Positions 53,434 to 60,911 of a stretch of DNA of 64,000 nt are shown here, in pieces. The notes under the pieces were generated by a model. It was not told the origin of the DNA. It ran no database searches and saw only the letters and a program-made list of their open reading frames with translations. The position numbers were made by a program, and so were the translations under genes. Each line of letters begins with the position of its first letter. Position 1 is the first letter of the stretch. This DNA is from Bog-756 sp963830165. Its GTDB lineage: Bacteria > Actinomycetota > Acidimicrobiia > Acidimicrobiales > RAAP-2. Where the stretch lies: assembly GCA_963830165.1 (NCBI GenBank), contig CAWHKZ010000005.1, positions 1 to 64,000 of the forward strand. The letters run 5' to 3'.

Positions 53434-54578
53434 GACTTGCCTCCAGCGAGTGCGACCGCCCGGCGGGCGGCATCGAGCATGGTCGGCTCGGCGACCAGGC
53501 GATCGGACAGATGGGGGGCCAGGATCTCCCGGCCGGCGACGGCGTTGGTGCCGTCGAGTCGGAGCACGATGGGCGAGCTGATCTCGACCCGCCGGAGCGC
53601 CTCCAGGACCCCGTTCGCCACCTCGTCGACGCGGGTGATCCCGCCGAAGATGTTGACGAAGATCGACTTCACGGCCGGGTCGGAGTTGATGACCTCCAGG
53701 GCGGCGGCCATCACGTCGGCGTTGGCGCCGCCGCCGATGTCGAGGAAGTTGGCCGCCGACCCGCCACACTGGTTGACCACGTCGAGCGTGCTCATGGCCA
53801 GTCCGGCGCCGTTGGCGATGATCCCCACCGAGCCCGACAGCCCGATGTAGTTGAGGCCCCGCTCCTTGGCCCGGGTCTCGCGCTCGTCCTCGACGTCGCT
53901 TCCGGCGAACTCCTCCCACTCGGGGTGGCGGTAGGCGGCGTTGTCGTCCAGGGTGACCTTGGCGTCGAGGGCGTGCACCCGGCCCTCGGGGGTCAGGATC
54001 AGGGGGTTGATCTCGGCGAGGTCGCAGTCTCCCTCGGTGTAGCAGGCGTAGAGCTTGACCAGCAGCTCGGCGGCCTGCTCCCGGGCCTCCTCGTCGAGGT
54101 CGGCCCGGTCCACCCAGGCGGCGGCCGCCTCCAGGCTGAGGCCGTCCACCGGGTCGATGTGGAGGATGGCGATGGCGTCCGGGTTGGTGACCGCCACCTC
54201 CTCGATCTCCACGCCGCCCTCGGCCGACAGCATGCCGAGGTGCTTCTTGGCGCTGCGGTCCAGCGTGAAGCTGGCGTAGTACTCCTTGGCGATGTCCGAC
54301 GCGTGCTCGACCCACAGGCGCTGGACGACGTGGCCCTTGATGTCCAGTCCGAGGATGTTGCCGGCGTGCAGGCGCACCTCGTCGACGTCGTTGGCCAGCT
54401 TGACGCCGCCGGCCTTGCCGCGACCACCGACCTTGACCTGTGCCTTGACGACCACGGGGTAGCCCGATGCCTCGGCCCGGGCCACGGCCTCGTCGACGGT
54501 GTCGGCCACCCCTCCCTTGGAGATGGGGATGCCGAATCGGGCGAAGTACTGCTTGCCCTGGTACTCGAATAGATCCAC
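53430..54578 (-). CDS. sucC: Succinyl-CoA ligase beta subunit
   Basis: 382 residues from GTG 54578 (VDLFEYQGKQYFARFG), with AGAGGA nine bases upstream. An upstream open extension reads through a tandem repeat and is not family-like. The ATP-grasp region has VVVKAQVKVGGRGKAGGVKL. EINPLILTPEGRVHALDAKV binds metal, and SGSVGIIANGAGLAMSTLDV with FVNIFGGITRVDEVANGV forms the C-terminal half. It is normal in length and forms an operon with sucD. Confidence 0.97.
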   Translation of the reverse strand: MDLFEYQGKQYFARFGIPISKGGVADTVDEAVARAEASGYPVVVKAQVKVGGRGKAGGVKLANDVDEVRLHAGNILGLDIKGHVVQRLWVEHASDIAKEYYASFTLDRSAKKHLGMLSAEGGVEIEEVAVTNPDAIAILHIDPVDGLSLEAAAAWVDRADLDEEAREQAAELLVKLYACYTEGDCDLAEINPLILTPEGRVHALDAKVTLDDNAAYRHPEWEEFAGSDVEDERETRAKERGLNYIGLSGSVGIIANGAGLAMSTLDVVNQCGGSAANFLDIGGGANADVMAAALEVINSDPAVKSIFVNIFGGITRVDEVANGVLEALRRVEISSPIVLRLDGTNAVAGREILAPHLSDRLVAEPTMLDAARRAVALAGGKS

Positions 54579-54617
54579 CGGATCCGTTCCTCTCTGCCTG
54601 CTTGGCTGGTTGGTGTG

Positions 54618-54667
54618 TGACTGCGACTGCTGGATGACTGCGACTGCTGGATGACTGCGACTGCTGG
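54618..54667. repeat. 17-bp tandem repeat upstream of sucC
   Basis: TGACTGCGACTGCTGGA occurs in three consecutive copies (the third lacks the last base). It lies 40-90 bp upstream of the sucC start, in the leader. Confidence 0.8.
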
Positions 54668-54741
54668 TGCTGCTGGTGGCGACCCGCATCCCGCTGGGGT
54701 GCGGGTCGGGTCCCGTTCGGGCCGGTCACCGGTGACGCGGC

Positions 54742-54761
54742 GGGGGGGCGACCGCCCCCCG
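54742..54761 (-). terminator. GC hairpin after the B12-domain gene
   Basis: GGGGGGCG and CGCCCCCC face each other just past the stop at 54764, and a perfect palindrome GTCACCGGTGAC (54725-54736) follows. It would separate the B12-domain gene from sucC transcription. Confidence 0.45.
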
Positions 54762-54763
54762 GT

Positions 54764-55180
54764 TCATTCGCCCTCGTCACGCTCCCGTTCGTCGAGGGCC
54801 CCGCCCAGCCAGGCGCCGATGGCCGGGAGCGGCGCCCCCGGGGTGAAGACCTCGGCCACCCCCATCTCCTTCAGCACCGGGATGTCCGCCTCGGGGATGA
54901 TGCCGCCCACGATGACCAGGACGTCGCCGCGACCCTGCTCCTTCAGCCCCTCGATGACCCGCGGGACCAGGGTCAGATGGGCGCCCGAGAGCAGCGACAG
55001 CCCGACGGCGTCGGCGTCCTCCTGGACGACGGCCTGCACCACCTGGTCGGCCGTCTGGTGGAGGCCCGTGTAGATGACCTCGAATCCGGCGTCCCGGAGG
55101 GCCCGGGCGATGACCTTGGCGCCGCGGTCGTGGCCGTCGAGGCCGGGCTTGGCGACTACCACTCGATAGGGGCGCTTCAC
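54764..55180 (-). CDS. Stand-alone B12-binding domain (methylmalonyl-CoA mutase small part)
   Basis: 138 residues from GTG 55180 (VKRPYRVVVAKPGLDG); an ATG at 55219 would add 13. The cobalamin D-x-H-x-x-G motif is in GLDGHDRGAKVIARALRDAG. SLLSGAHLTLVPRVIEGLKE and VIVGGIIPEADIPVLKEMGV are the other B12-fold signatures, and FTPGAPL closes it. It is the C-terminal domain of methylmalonyl-CoA mutase as a separate protein. The catalytic large subunit is not in the window. It is divergent from the UbiA gene. Confidence 0.9.
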   Translation of the reverse strand: MKRPYRVVVAKPGLDGHDRGAKVIARALRDAGFEVIYTGLHQTADQVVQAVVQEDADAVGLSLLSGAHLTLVPRVIEGLKEQGRGDVLVIVGGIIPEADIPVLKEMGVAEVFTPGAPLPAIGAWLGGALDERERDEGE

Positions 55181-55287
55181 GGCGGCTGATACTAGGCGCT
55201 GGTCGACGAAGAGTCCCATCCGGGACCCCTCCGGTCCGGCCGGCGGGGGCCTGACGTCCACCGACGGGGCCGCCAGGCCCTACCCTG

Positions 55288-56325
55288 GTGGGCATCCCCC
55301 CACCGGACCGGGCGTCCCGACGGCCGGCGTACCGGGGCGAGAAACCGACCATCGACGAGGATCCGTTGACGACACCGGCCGAGGCTGTGGACAGACCCGA
55401 CGAACACCCCGCGAGGCCCGCCGACAAGCAGGAGTGGCTCGTGCGCGGGCTGGTCCGCCTGTCCCGGCCCCGCCAGTGGATCAAGAACCTCCTGGTCTTC
55501 GTGGCCCCGGGAGCGGCCGGCGTCCTCCTCCACCCGACCGTGCTGTGGCACGCCGCCGGTGCCTTCGGGATCTTCTGCCTGGCCGCCTCGGGCACCTACT
55601 TCCTCAACGACGCCCTGGACGCCGAGGCCGACCGCAGGCACCCGACCAAGCACGCCCGCCCCGTGGCCGCCGGCGTCGTCCCCGTCCCCCTGGCCGTCAC
55701 CCTGGGCATCGTCATGATGGGCGCCTCCGTGGGTCTCGCCGCCTGGCTGGCCGGGTGGCACCTCAGCGTGGTGATGGGCGCCTACGTGGCCGTGCAGCTG
55801 GCCTACTCGGCGGGACTGAAGAACGAGCCCATCCTCGACCTCGTGTGCGTGAGCGCCGGGTTCATCCTCCGGGCCATCGCCGGCGGCGTGGCCACCTCGG
55901 TCCCGCTGTCCAACTGGTTCCTGATCGTGGTCTCCTTCGGCTCGCTCCTGATCGTGACGGGCAAGCGCTCGGGCGAGAAGCAGCTGCTGTCCGAGGTCGA
56001 CACCGACCACGCCGCCGTGCGCCAGACGCTCGGCCTGTACACCCCCTCGTTCCTGCGCACCGTCCGCACCCTCTCGGCCGCCGTGACGGTCAGCGCCTAC
56101 TGCCTGTGGGCCTTCGAGCGGGCCAGCGAGGTCCACCCCGGCCACGACCCCATCTGGTTCCAGCTCACCATCATCCCCTTCGTCGTCGCCCTGCTCCACG
56201 TGCTGCGACTGCTCGACTCGGGGGCCGGCGCCGCACCCGACGAGCTGGCCCTGCGCGACCACCGGTTGCAGATCTACGGGCTGTGCTGGGTGGCCCTGTT
56301 CGCCGTCGGGGCGTACGCCTCGTGA
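55288..56325 (+). CDS. UbiA-family decaprenyl-phosphate phosphoribosyltransferase
   Basis: 345 residues if GTG 55288 is the start; a TTG at 55366 would shorten the polar leader. The polyprenyl-diphosphate site LNDALDAEADRRHPTKHARP is the UbiA motif, preceded by RLSRPRQWIKNLLVFVAP. About nine helices follow, including LAVTLGIVMMGASVGLAAWL. RSGEKQLLSEVDTDHAAVRQ is a loop motif of Rv3806c-type enzymes. It makes decaprenyl-phosphoryl-5-phosphoribose, the first step to arabinose donor DPA. The GTGA overlap with dprE1 confirms the pathway. Confidence 0.92.
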   Translation: MGIPPPDRASRRPAYRGEKPTIDEDPLTTPAEAVDRPDEHPARPADKQEWLVRGLVRLSRPRQWIKNLLVFVAPGAAGVLLHPTVLWHAAGAFGIFCLAASGTYFLNDALDAEADRRHPTKHARPVAAGVVPVPLAVTLGIVMMGASVGLAAWLAGWHLSVVMGAYVAVQLAYSAGLKNEPILDLVCVSAGFILRAIAGGVATSVPLSNWFLIVVSFGSLLIVTGKRSGEKQLLSEVDTDHAAVRQTLGLYTPSFLRTVRTLSAAVTVSAYCLWAFERASEVHPGHDPIWFQLTIIPFVVALLHVLRLLDSGAGAAPDELALRDHRLQIYGLCWVALFAVGAYAS

Positions 56326-57746
56326 GCGCTCCACGGGCCCGACGGGAGCTGCTGACCGGCTGGGGCCGCACCGCACCCACGGCGGCCGACGTGGTCCGTG
56401 CCGTCCACCCCGACATCGTCGACGCGGCGATGGCCGACGCGGTCGCCGCCTCGACCGCCGGATCGCACGGACGGGGTCTGGTCGCCCGCGGCATGGGCCG
56501 CAGCTACGGCGACGCCGCCCAGAACGCCGGCGGCACGGTCCTCGACGCCACGTGGCTCGACGCCGTCCACGAGGTCGACCTCGACACCGGGCTGCTCACC
56601 GTCGGGGCCGGGGTCAGCCTCCAGACCCTGATGGAGCGCTTCGTGCCCCTCGGATGGTTCGTGCCCGTCACCCCGGGGACGCGCCTCGTGACCGTCGGTG
56701 GGGCCATCGCCGCCGACATCCACGGCAAGAACCACCACGTGGACGGCAGCTTCTGCTCGCACGTGGCCTCGATGACCCTGGTCACCCCCACGGGCACCCA
56801 CACCGTCACGCCCGAGTCGGACCCCGACCTGTTCTGGGCCACCGCCGGCGGCATGGGCCTGACCGGCGTGGTGCTCGACGCCACCCTCCGCATGATCCCG
56901 GTGGAGACGGCCTACATGCTTGTGGACACCGAGCGGGCCGTGGACCTCGACGACGTCATGGACAAGATGCTGACCGGCGACGACGCCTACCGGTACTCGG
57001 TGGCCTGGATCGACTGCCAGTCGACGGGCAGCCGCCTCGGCCGGTCCGTCCTCACCCGGGGCGACCACGCCCGCCTCGCCGACCTGCCGGCCCGGCTGGC
57101 CGGTGATCCGGACCGGGCCCGGGCCTTCGTGCCCCGCCAGCTGGCCCGGGTGCCCCTCACCCCGCCGAGTGGACTGCTCAACCCGCTGACCGTGGGCGCC
57201 TTCAACGAGTTCTGGTTCCGCAAGGCGCCCAAGCGCCAGCTGGGCAAGGCGCACCACATGACCGGGTTCTTCCACCCGCTCGACGGGGTGGGCGAGTGGA
57301 ACCGCCTCTACGGTGGCCGCGGCTTCCTGCAGTACCAGTTCGTGGTGCCCGACGCCGCGGGCGAGACGGTCCGCCGCATCATCGAGCGCCTCACCGAGGT
57401 GCGGCTGGCCTCGTTCCTCGCCGTGCTCAAGCGGTTCGGCCCGGGCGATCCCGGGCCACTGTCGTTCCCCATGCCCGGATGGACGCTCGCCCTCGACCTG
57501 CCCGTCGGCCACGAGGGGCTCGACCGCCTGCTCGACGACCTCGACGGGCAGGTGCTGGCCGCCGGGGGCCGCATCTACCTGGCCAAGGACTCGCGCCTGG
57601 CACCCGACACCTTCCGGGCCATGTACCCCGGGGTCGATGACTTCCTCGAGGTGCGGCGCAAGGTCGATCCCGAGGGCGTCCTGCGCTCGGATCTGGGCCG
57701 GCGGCTCGGGCTGTGCGCCGATGCCGACCCGCGGCCCCACGCCTGA
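56322..57746 (+). CDS. dprE1: Decaprenylphosphoryl-beta-D-ribose 2-oxidase
   Basis: 474 residues from GTG 56322. The FAD-binding domain has GRGLVARGMGRSYGDAAQNA, FVPVTPGTRLVTVGGAIAAD and IHGKNHHVDGSFCSHVASM, with the His of the GKNHH motif. The substrate domain has FFHPLDGVGEWNRLYGGRGF, QYQFVVPDAAGE, LAVLKRFGPGDPGPLSFPMP and GWTLALDLP, then YLAKDSRLAPDTFRAMYPGV. It oxidises the 2' hydroxyl of decaprenyl-phosphoribose at the membrane. In mycobacteria the benzothiazinone-target Cys387 lies in GWNVCVDFP. Here the position is Ala. Confidence 0.93.
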   Translation: MSAPRARRELLTGWGRTAPTAADVVRAVHPDIVDAAMADAVAASTAGSHGRGLVARGMGRSYGDAAQNAGGTVLDATWLDAVHEVDLDTGLLTVGAGVSLQTLMERFVPLGWFVPVTPGTRLVTVGGAIAADIHGKNHHVDGSFCSHVASMTLVTPTGTHTVTPESDPDLFWATAGGMGLTGVVLDATLRMIPVETAYMLVDTERAVDLDDVMDKMLTGDDAYRYSVAWIDCQSTGSRLGRSVLTRGDHARLADLPARLAGDPDRARAFVPRQLARVPLTPPSGLLNPLTVGAFNEFWFRKAPKRQLGKAHHMTGFFHPLDGVGEWNRLYGGRGFLQYQFVVPDAAGETVRRIIERLTEVRLASFLAVLKRFGPGDPGPLSFPMPGWTLALDLPVGHEGLDRLLDDLDGQVLAAGGRIYLAKDSRLAPDTFRAMYPGVDDFLEVRRKVDPEGVLRSDLGRRLGLCADADPRPHA

Positions 57747-57796
57747 CCCGCCTGCCCCACGCCTGACCCACCACCCACCACGGAGGACGGACCACC

Positions 57797-58558
57797 ATGA
57801 TCGACGCCACCGGGCGCCCCCAGTCAGTGCTCGTACTCGGAGGCGCCTCCGAGATCGCCCAGGCCATCGTGGCCGGGCTCGTGCCCGGCCGGTGCCGGAC
57901 GGTCATCCTGGCCGGACGGCCGAGCGAGCGGCTCGAGGCGGCGGCCACCGCGGCCAAGGGGGCCGGGGCCGACGTCGTGGAGACCGTGTCCTTCGACAGC
58001 ACGGACCTGGTCGGCGGACCGGCCGCCGTCGACGGCGCGTTCGATCGCTTCGGCGACATCGACCTCGTGCTGGCCGCGGCCGGGGCGCTGGGCGACCAGG
58101 CCGAGCTGGAGGCCGACCCCCGGGCCGCCGCCGAGCTCATCACCACCAACTTCACCGGGCTCGCCGCCGCCCTGCTGGCCGCCGCGGCCAGGATGCGGGC
58201 CCAGGGCCACGGACGGATCGTCGTGATCTCCTCGGTGGCCGGCGAGCGGGCCCGCAAGGCCAACTTCATCTACGGCTCGACGAAGTCCGGGCTCGACGCC
58301 TTCTCCCAGGGGCTCGGCGACTCGCTCGTCGGCACCGGCGTGGGCGTGACCATCGTGCGGCCGGGCTTCGTGGTCGGCCGGATGACCGAGGGCATGGACC
58401 CGGCCCCGTTCTCCACCACGCCGGCGGCCGTCGCCACGGCGGTGGTCAAGGCCATCGAGTCGGGGGCCGAGGTCGTCTACGCGCCGCCCGTGCTGCGCTG
58501 GGTCTTCGCCGTGATGCGCCAGCTGCCCCGGGCCGTGTGGCGGCGCATGCCCGGCTGA
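57797..58558 (+). CDS. dprE2: Decaprenylphosphoryl-2-keto-erythropentose reductase (SDR)
   Basis: 253 residues from ATG 57797. Short-chain dehydrogenase: SVLVLGGASEIAQAIVAGLV (the G-G-A-S-E-I nucleotide motif of DprE2), VVISSVAGERARKANFIYGS with the Y-x-x-x-K pair in YGSTKSGLDAFS, and IVRPGFVVGRMTEGM. A hydrophobic C-terminus (PPVLRWVFAVMRQLPRAVWR) may touch the membrane. It reduces the DprE1 product to decaprenyl-phosphoryl-arabinose. It is 50 bp after dprE1. Confidence 0.92.
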   Translation: MIDATGRPQSVLVLGGASEIAQAIVAGLVPGRCRTVILAGRPSERLEAAATAAKGAGADVVETVSFDSTDLVGGPAAVDGAFDRFGDIDLVLAAAGALGDQAELEADPRAAAELITTNFTGLAAALLAAAARMRAQGHGRIVVISSVAGERARKANFIYGSTKSGLDAFSQGLGDSLVGTGVGVTIVRPGFVVGRMTEGMDPAPFSTTPAAVATAVVKAIESGAEVVYAPPVLRWVFAVMRQLPRAVWRRMPG

Positions 58559-58576
58559 GTGGTGGACCGACCCGTC

Positions 58577-59374
58577 TCAGTCCACCAGGGTCGAGGCGTA
58601 GTCGGGCACGTAGGTGTAGAGGTCGCGGGGCGGCCTGCGGTAGCCCTCGTCCTTGACCCGCTTCGGCAGCTTCAGGCGGGTCTCGTCGACCGCCGTGTAC
58701 GGGATGCGGGTGAGCAGGTGGGCGACGCAGTTGAGCCGGGCGGACCGCTTGTCCTCGGCGTCGACCACGTACCACGGCGACTCCGGGGTGTCGGTGTGGA
58801 GGAACATGGCGTCCTTGGCCCGCGAGTAGTCGGACCAGCGCTGGCGGGCCTCGAGGTCGATGCCGCTCAGCTTCCAGCGGCGCAGCGGATCGTTGACGCG
58901 TGACTGGAAGCGCCGTTCCTGTTCGTCGTCGCTCACCGAGAACCAGTACTTGACGAGGAGGATGCCGTCCTCGATGAGCTGGTGCTCGAAGACCGGACAC
59001 TGGCGGAGGAACCGGTGGTACTCCTCGGAGGTGCAGAAGCCCATCACGTGCTCGACCCCGGCCCGGTTGTACCAGCTGCGGTCGAACAGGGCGATCTCCC
59101 CGGCGGCCGGCAGCTCGGCCACGTAGCGCTGGAAGTACCACTGCGACCGCTCGCGCTCGGTCGGTGCGGGGAGCGCCACCGTGCGGCACACGCGGGGCGG
59201 CAGGTACTCGGCGATGCGCTTGATCACGCCGCCCTTGCCGGCCGCGTCGCGCCCCTCGAAGATGACGACCACCCGCGCCCCGGTCTCCTTGACCCACTCG
59301 GTCATGGTGGTCAGCTCCGCCTGGAGGCGCAGCAACTCGATCTCGTAGCGTCGCTTCGGGATCGAGTGTGCCAC
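58577..59374 (-). CDS. ppk2: Polyphosphate kinase 2
   Basis: 265 residues from ATG 59374. PPK2 class I layout: Walker A VIFEGRDAAGKGGVIKRIAE, lid TERERSQWYFQRYVAELPAA, Walker B ALFDRSWYNRAGVEHVMGFC, and VKYWFSVSDDEQERRFQSRV. The length and motifs are normal. It phosphorylates NDP (GDP or ADP) with polyphosphate. It is the last gene of the guaA-pcrA run and is convergent with dprE2. Confidence 0.96.
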   Translation of the reverse strand: MAHSIPKRRYEIELLRLQAELTTMTEWVKETGARVVVIFEGRDAAGKGGVIKRIAEYLPPRVCRTVALPAPTERERSQWYFQRYVAELPAAGEIALFDRSWYNRAGVEHVMGFCTSEEYHRFLRQCPVFEHQLIEDGILLVKYWFSVSDDEQERRFQSRVNDPLRRWKLSGIDLEARQRWSDYSRAKDAMFLHTDTPESPWYVVDAEDKRSARLNCVAHLLTRIPYTAVDETRLKLPKRVKDEGYRRPPRDLYTYVPDYASTLVD

Positions 59375-59399
59375 GGTGGGTTCCTGCTTCGGGTCGGCC

Positions 59400-60875
59400 T
59401 CAGCCCACCCTATAGTGCGACGGCGCGGCGGGAACGCTGTAGGAGCGCACCGACATCGTCACGAAGTCCCGCGACAGCGCGGCGAAGTAGCGGTCCGGAT
59501 AGGTCTGCTCGTCGTAGGTCAGCAGCGTCCCGTTCGACCCCGTCGCCGCCACTCCCGGGTTGAGGTCGAAGTGGGTGAAGTTGACCCAGTCGGTGTTGAT
59601 GTCCAACTCCATGGCCCGCACCGCGCCGGCCCGGACCAGCACGTTGGCCAGGTCGACGATGGACAGGCCGCTGCCGGCCACGTAGACCAGCGCGCCGTCC
59701 GCCGTGACCCCGAGTCCGGAGCGCCACACGTGGATCGCCCCGCCCAGGGTCGCTCCCCACTGCGCGCTGTCGCTCACGTCGAGACCGGGGGCCGGCGCGC
59801 CGTCGTCGACGATCAGGTCGAGGTTCTGGCGCACGGCCACCGTGGTCGGGGTCATCGTCACGTCGCTGCCCCAGGCACCGATGTCCACGTCGCCGGCCGA
59901 GTCGATGACCAGCGAGGCCGCACCGGTCCGCAGCGGGTCCGCGGCGATCCCGTCGAGGTAGAAGCCGCCGTCGGCGTCCTGCATGCGGAACCCCGAGTTG
60001 AAGGCGGCGTCCAGCGTGGTGAGTGCCGCCCCGGTGATGGGGGCCATGGTCGGGAACGCCTGGCCCGTCCCGGGGATGGCCGACCCGGCGTAGAGGTTGG
60101 CGCTCAGCAGCTTGGTGTCCATCCAGGCCACGCCGGTCACCAGGCTGGTGTACACGTCGTTCGGGCGCAGGAAGGCGGCGTACATCGTGGGCACACCGTC
60201 GATGGTCCGGCCGATGGCGTGCCACTGGCCCTCACCCGGTGACGGGTCGGCCACGAACGGCACGATGGCGGCCGGGGCCGGCAGGTGGGCGGGCCCGGTC
60301 GGGACCGGCGCCAGGGTGGTCGTGGTCGGGGCCGCGACCGGGATGGCGCCGGCGGCCGGCTTGCCGCCCTTGGGCGGGGCGTGCCACGTGTACCAGGTGT
60401 CCTCGGCCCACGTCACGATGCCCCCGCCGCCGTGGTCGCGCACCCACTCGGTCAGCCGACCACCCACCGTCGGCCCGAGCGCCGGGTCGGTGGCCGCCGT
60501 GCCGGCCGAGACCCACACCGGCGTGAGCGCCACGAGCACGAGGAGGAGGATCGTCGTCTTGGGGTGGCGCCCGACGACCGTCGAGCGCTCACGGCGCTTC
60601 TGCCTGCGTAGGGCCCGTCGCTCGCGGCGCGGCGGCCTCGAGAGCCCGTGCAGGTGGCCCGCCCGGCCCGACGGACCGCGTCGCGGGGTCGAGTCGACGA
60701 CGGGCAGCCCGGAGGAGCCGGGCTGGGCGTCGCGCTGGTCGTCGAGTGTGTCGCCGGGCACGGTGTGCTGCTGACCTCGTTCGTCGTCGCCGGCTGCGCC
60801 TGGTCCCGACCGCGACACACTCGCCCCGGGCGGGCTCGCAGCCCCTGGAAGTCTCCCACTCCGGAGGAGGCGCAT
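59400..60875 (-). CDS. Membrane-anchored phosphodiester-glycosidase-like protein
   Basis: 491 residues from ATG 60875, with GAGG eight bases before. A basic N-terminus (RRERRALRRQKRRER) and a membrane helix (TTILLLVLVALTPVWVSAG, about 107-125) precede an outside domain of the NAGPA/phosphodiester-glycosidase type. AAFLRPNDVYTSLVTGVAWM, AAFNSGFRMQDADGGFYLDG, DVDIGAWGSDVTM, RSGLGVTADGALVYVAGSGL and AGAVRAMELDINTDW are its signatures. Members cleave phosphodiester-linked sugars, so the substrate may be wall polymer or exopolysaccharide. It lies 36 bp downstream of pcrA. Confidence 0.8.
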   Translation of the reverse strand: MRLLRSGRLPGAASPPGASVSRSGPGAAGDDERGQQHTVPGDTLDDQRDAQPGSSGLPVVDSTPRRGPSGRAGHLHGLSRPPRRERRALRRQKRRERSTVVGRHPKTTILLLVLVALTPVWVSAGTAATDPALGPTVGGRLTEWVRDHGGGGIVTWAEDTWYTWHAPPKGGKPAAGAIPVAAPTTTTLAPVPTGPAHLPAPAAIVPFVADPSPGEGQWHAIGRTIDGVPTMYAAFLRPNDVYTSLVTGVAWMDTKLLSANLYAGSAIPGTGQAFPTMAPITGAALTTLDAAFNSGFRMQDADGGFYLDGIAADPLRTGAASLVIDSAGDVDIGAWGSDVTMTPTTVAVRQNLDLIVDDGAPAPGLDVSDSAQWGATLGGAIHVWRSGLGVTADGALVYVAGSGLSIVDLANVLVRAGAVRAMELDINTDWVNFTHFDLNPGVAATGSNGTLLTYDEQTYPDRYFAALSRDFVTMSVRSYSVPAAPSHYRVG

Positions 60876-60911
60876 GGGTCACACCTCGAAGTTCGTGCAA
60901 GGGCGGGCCAC

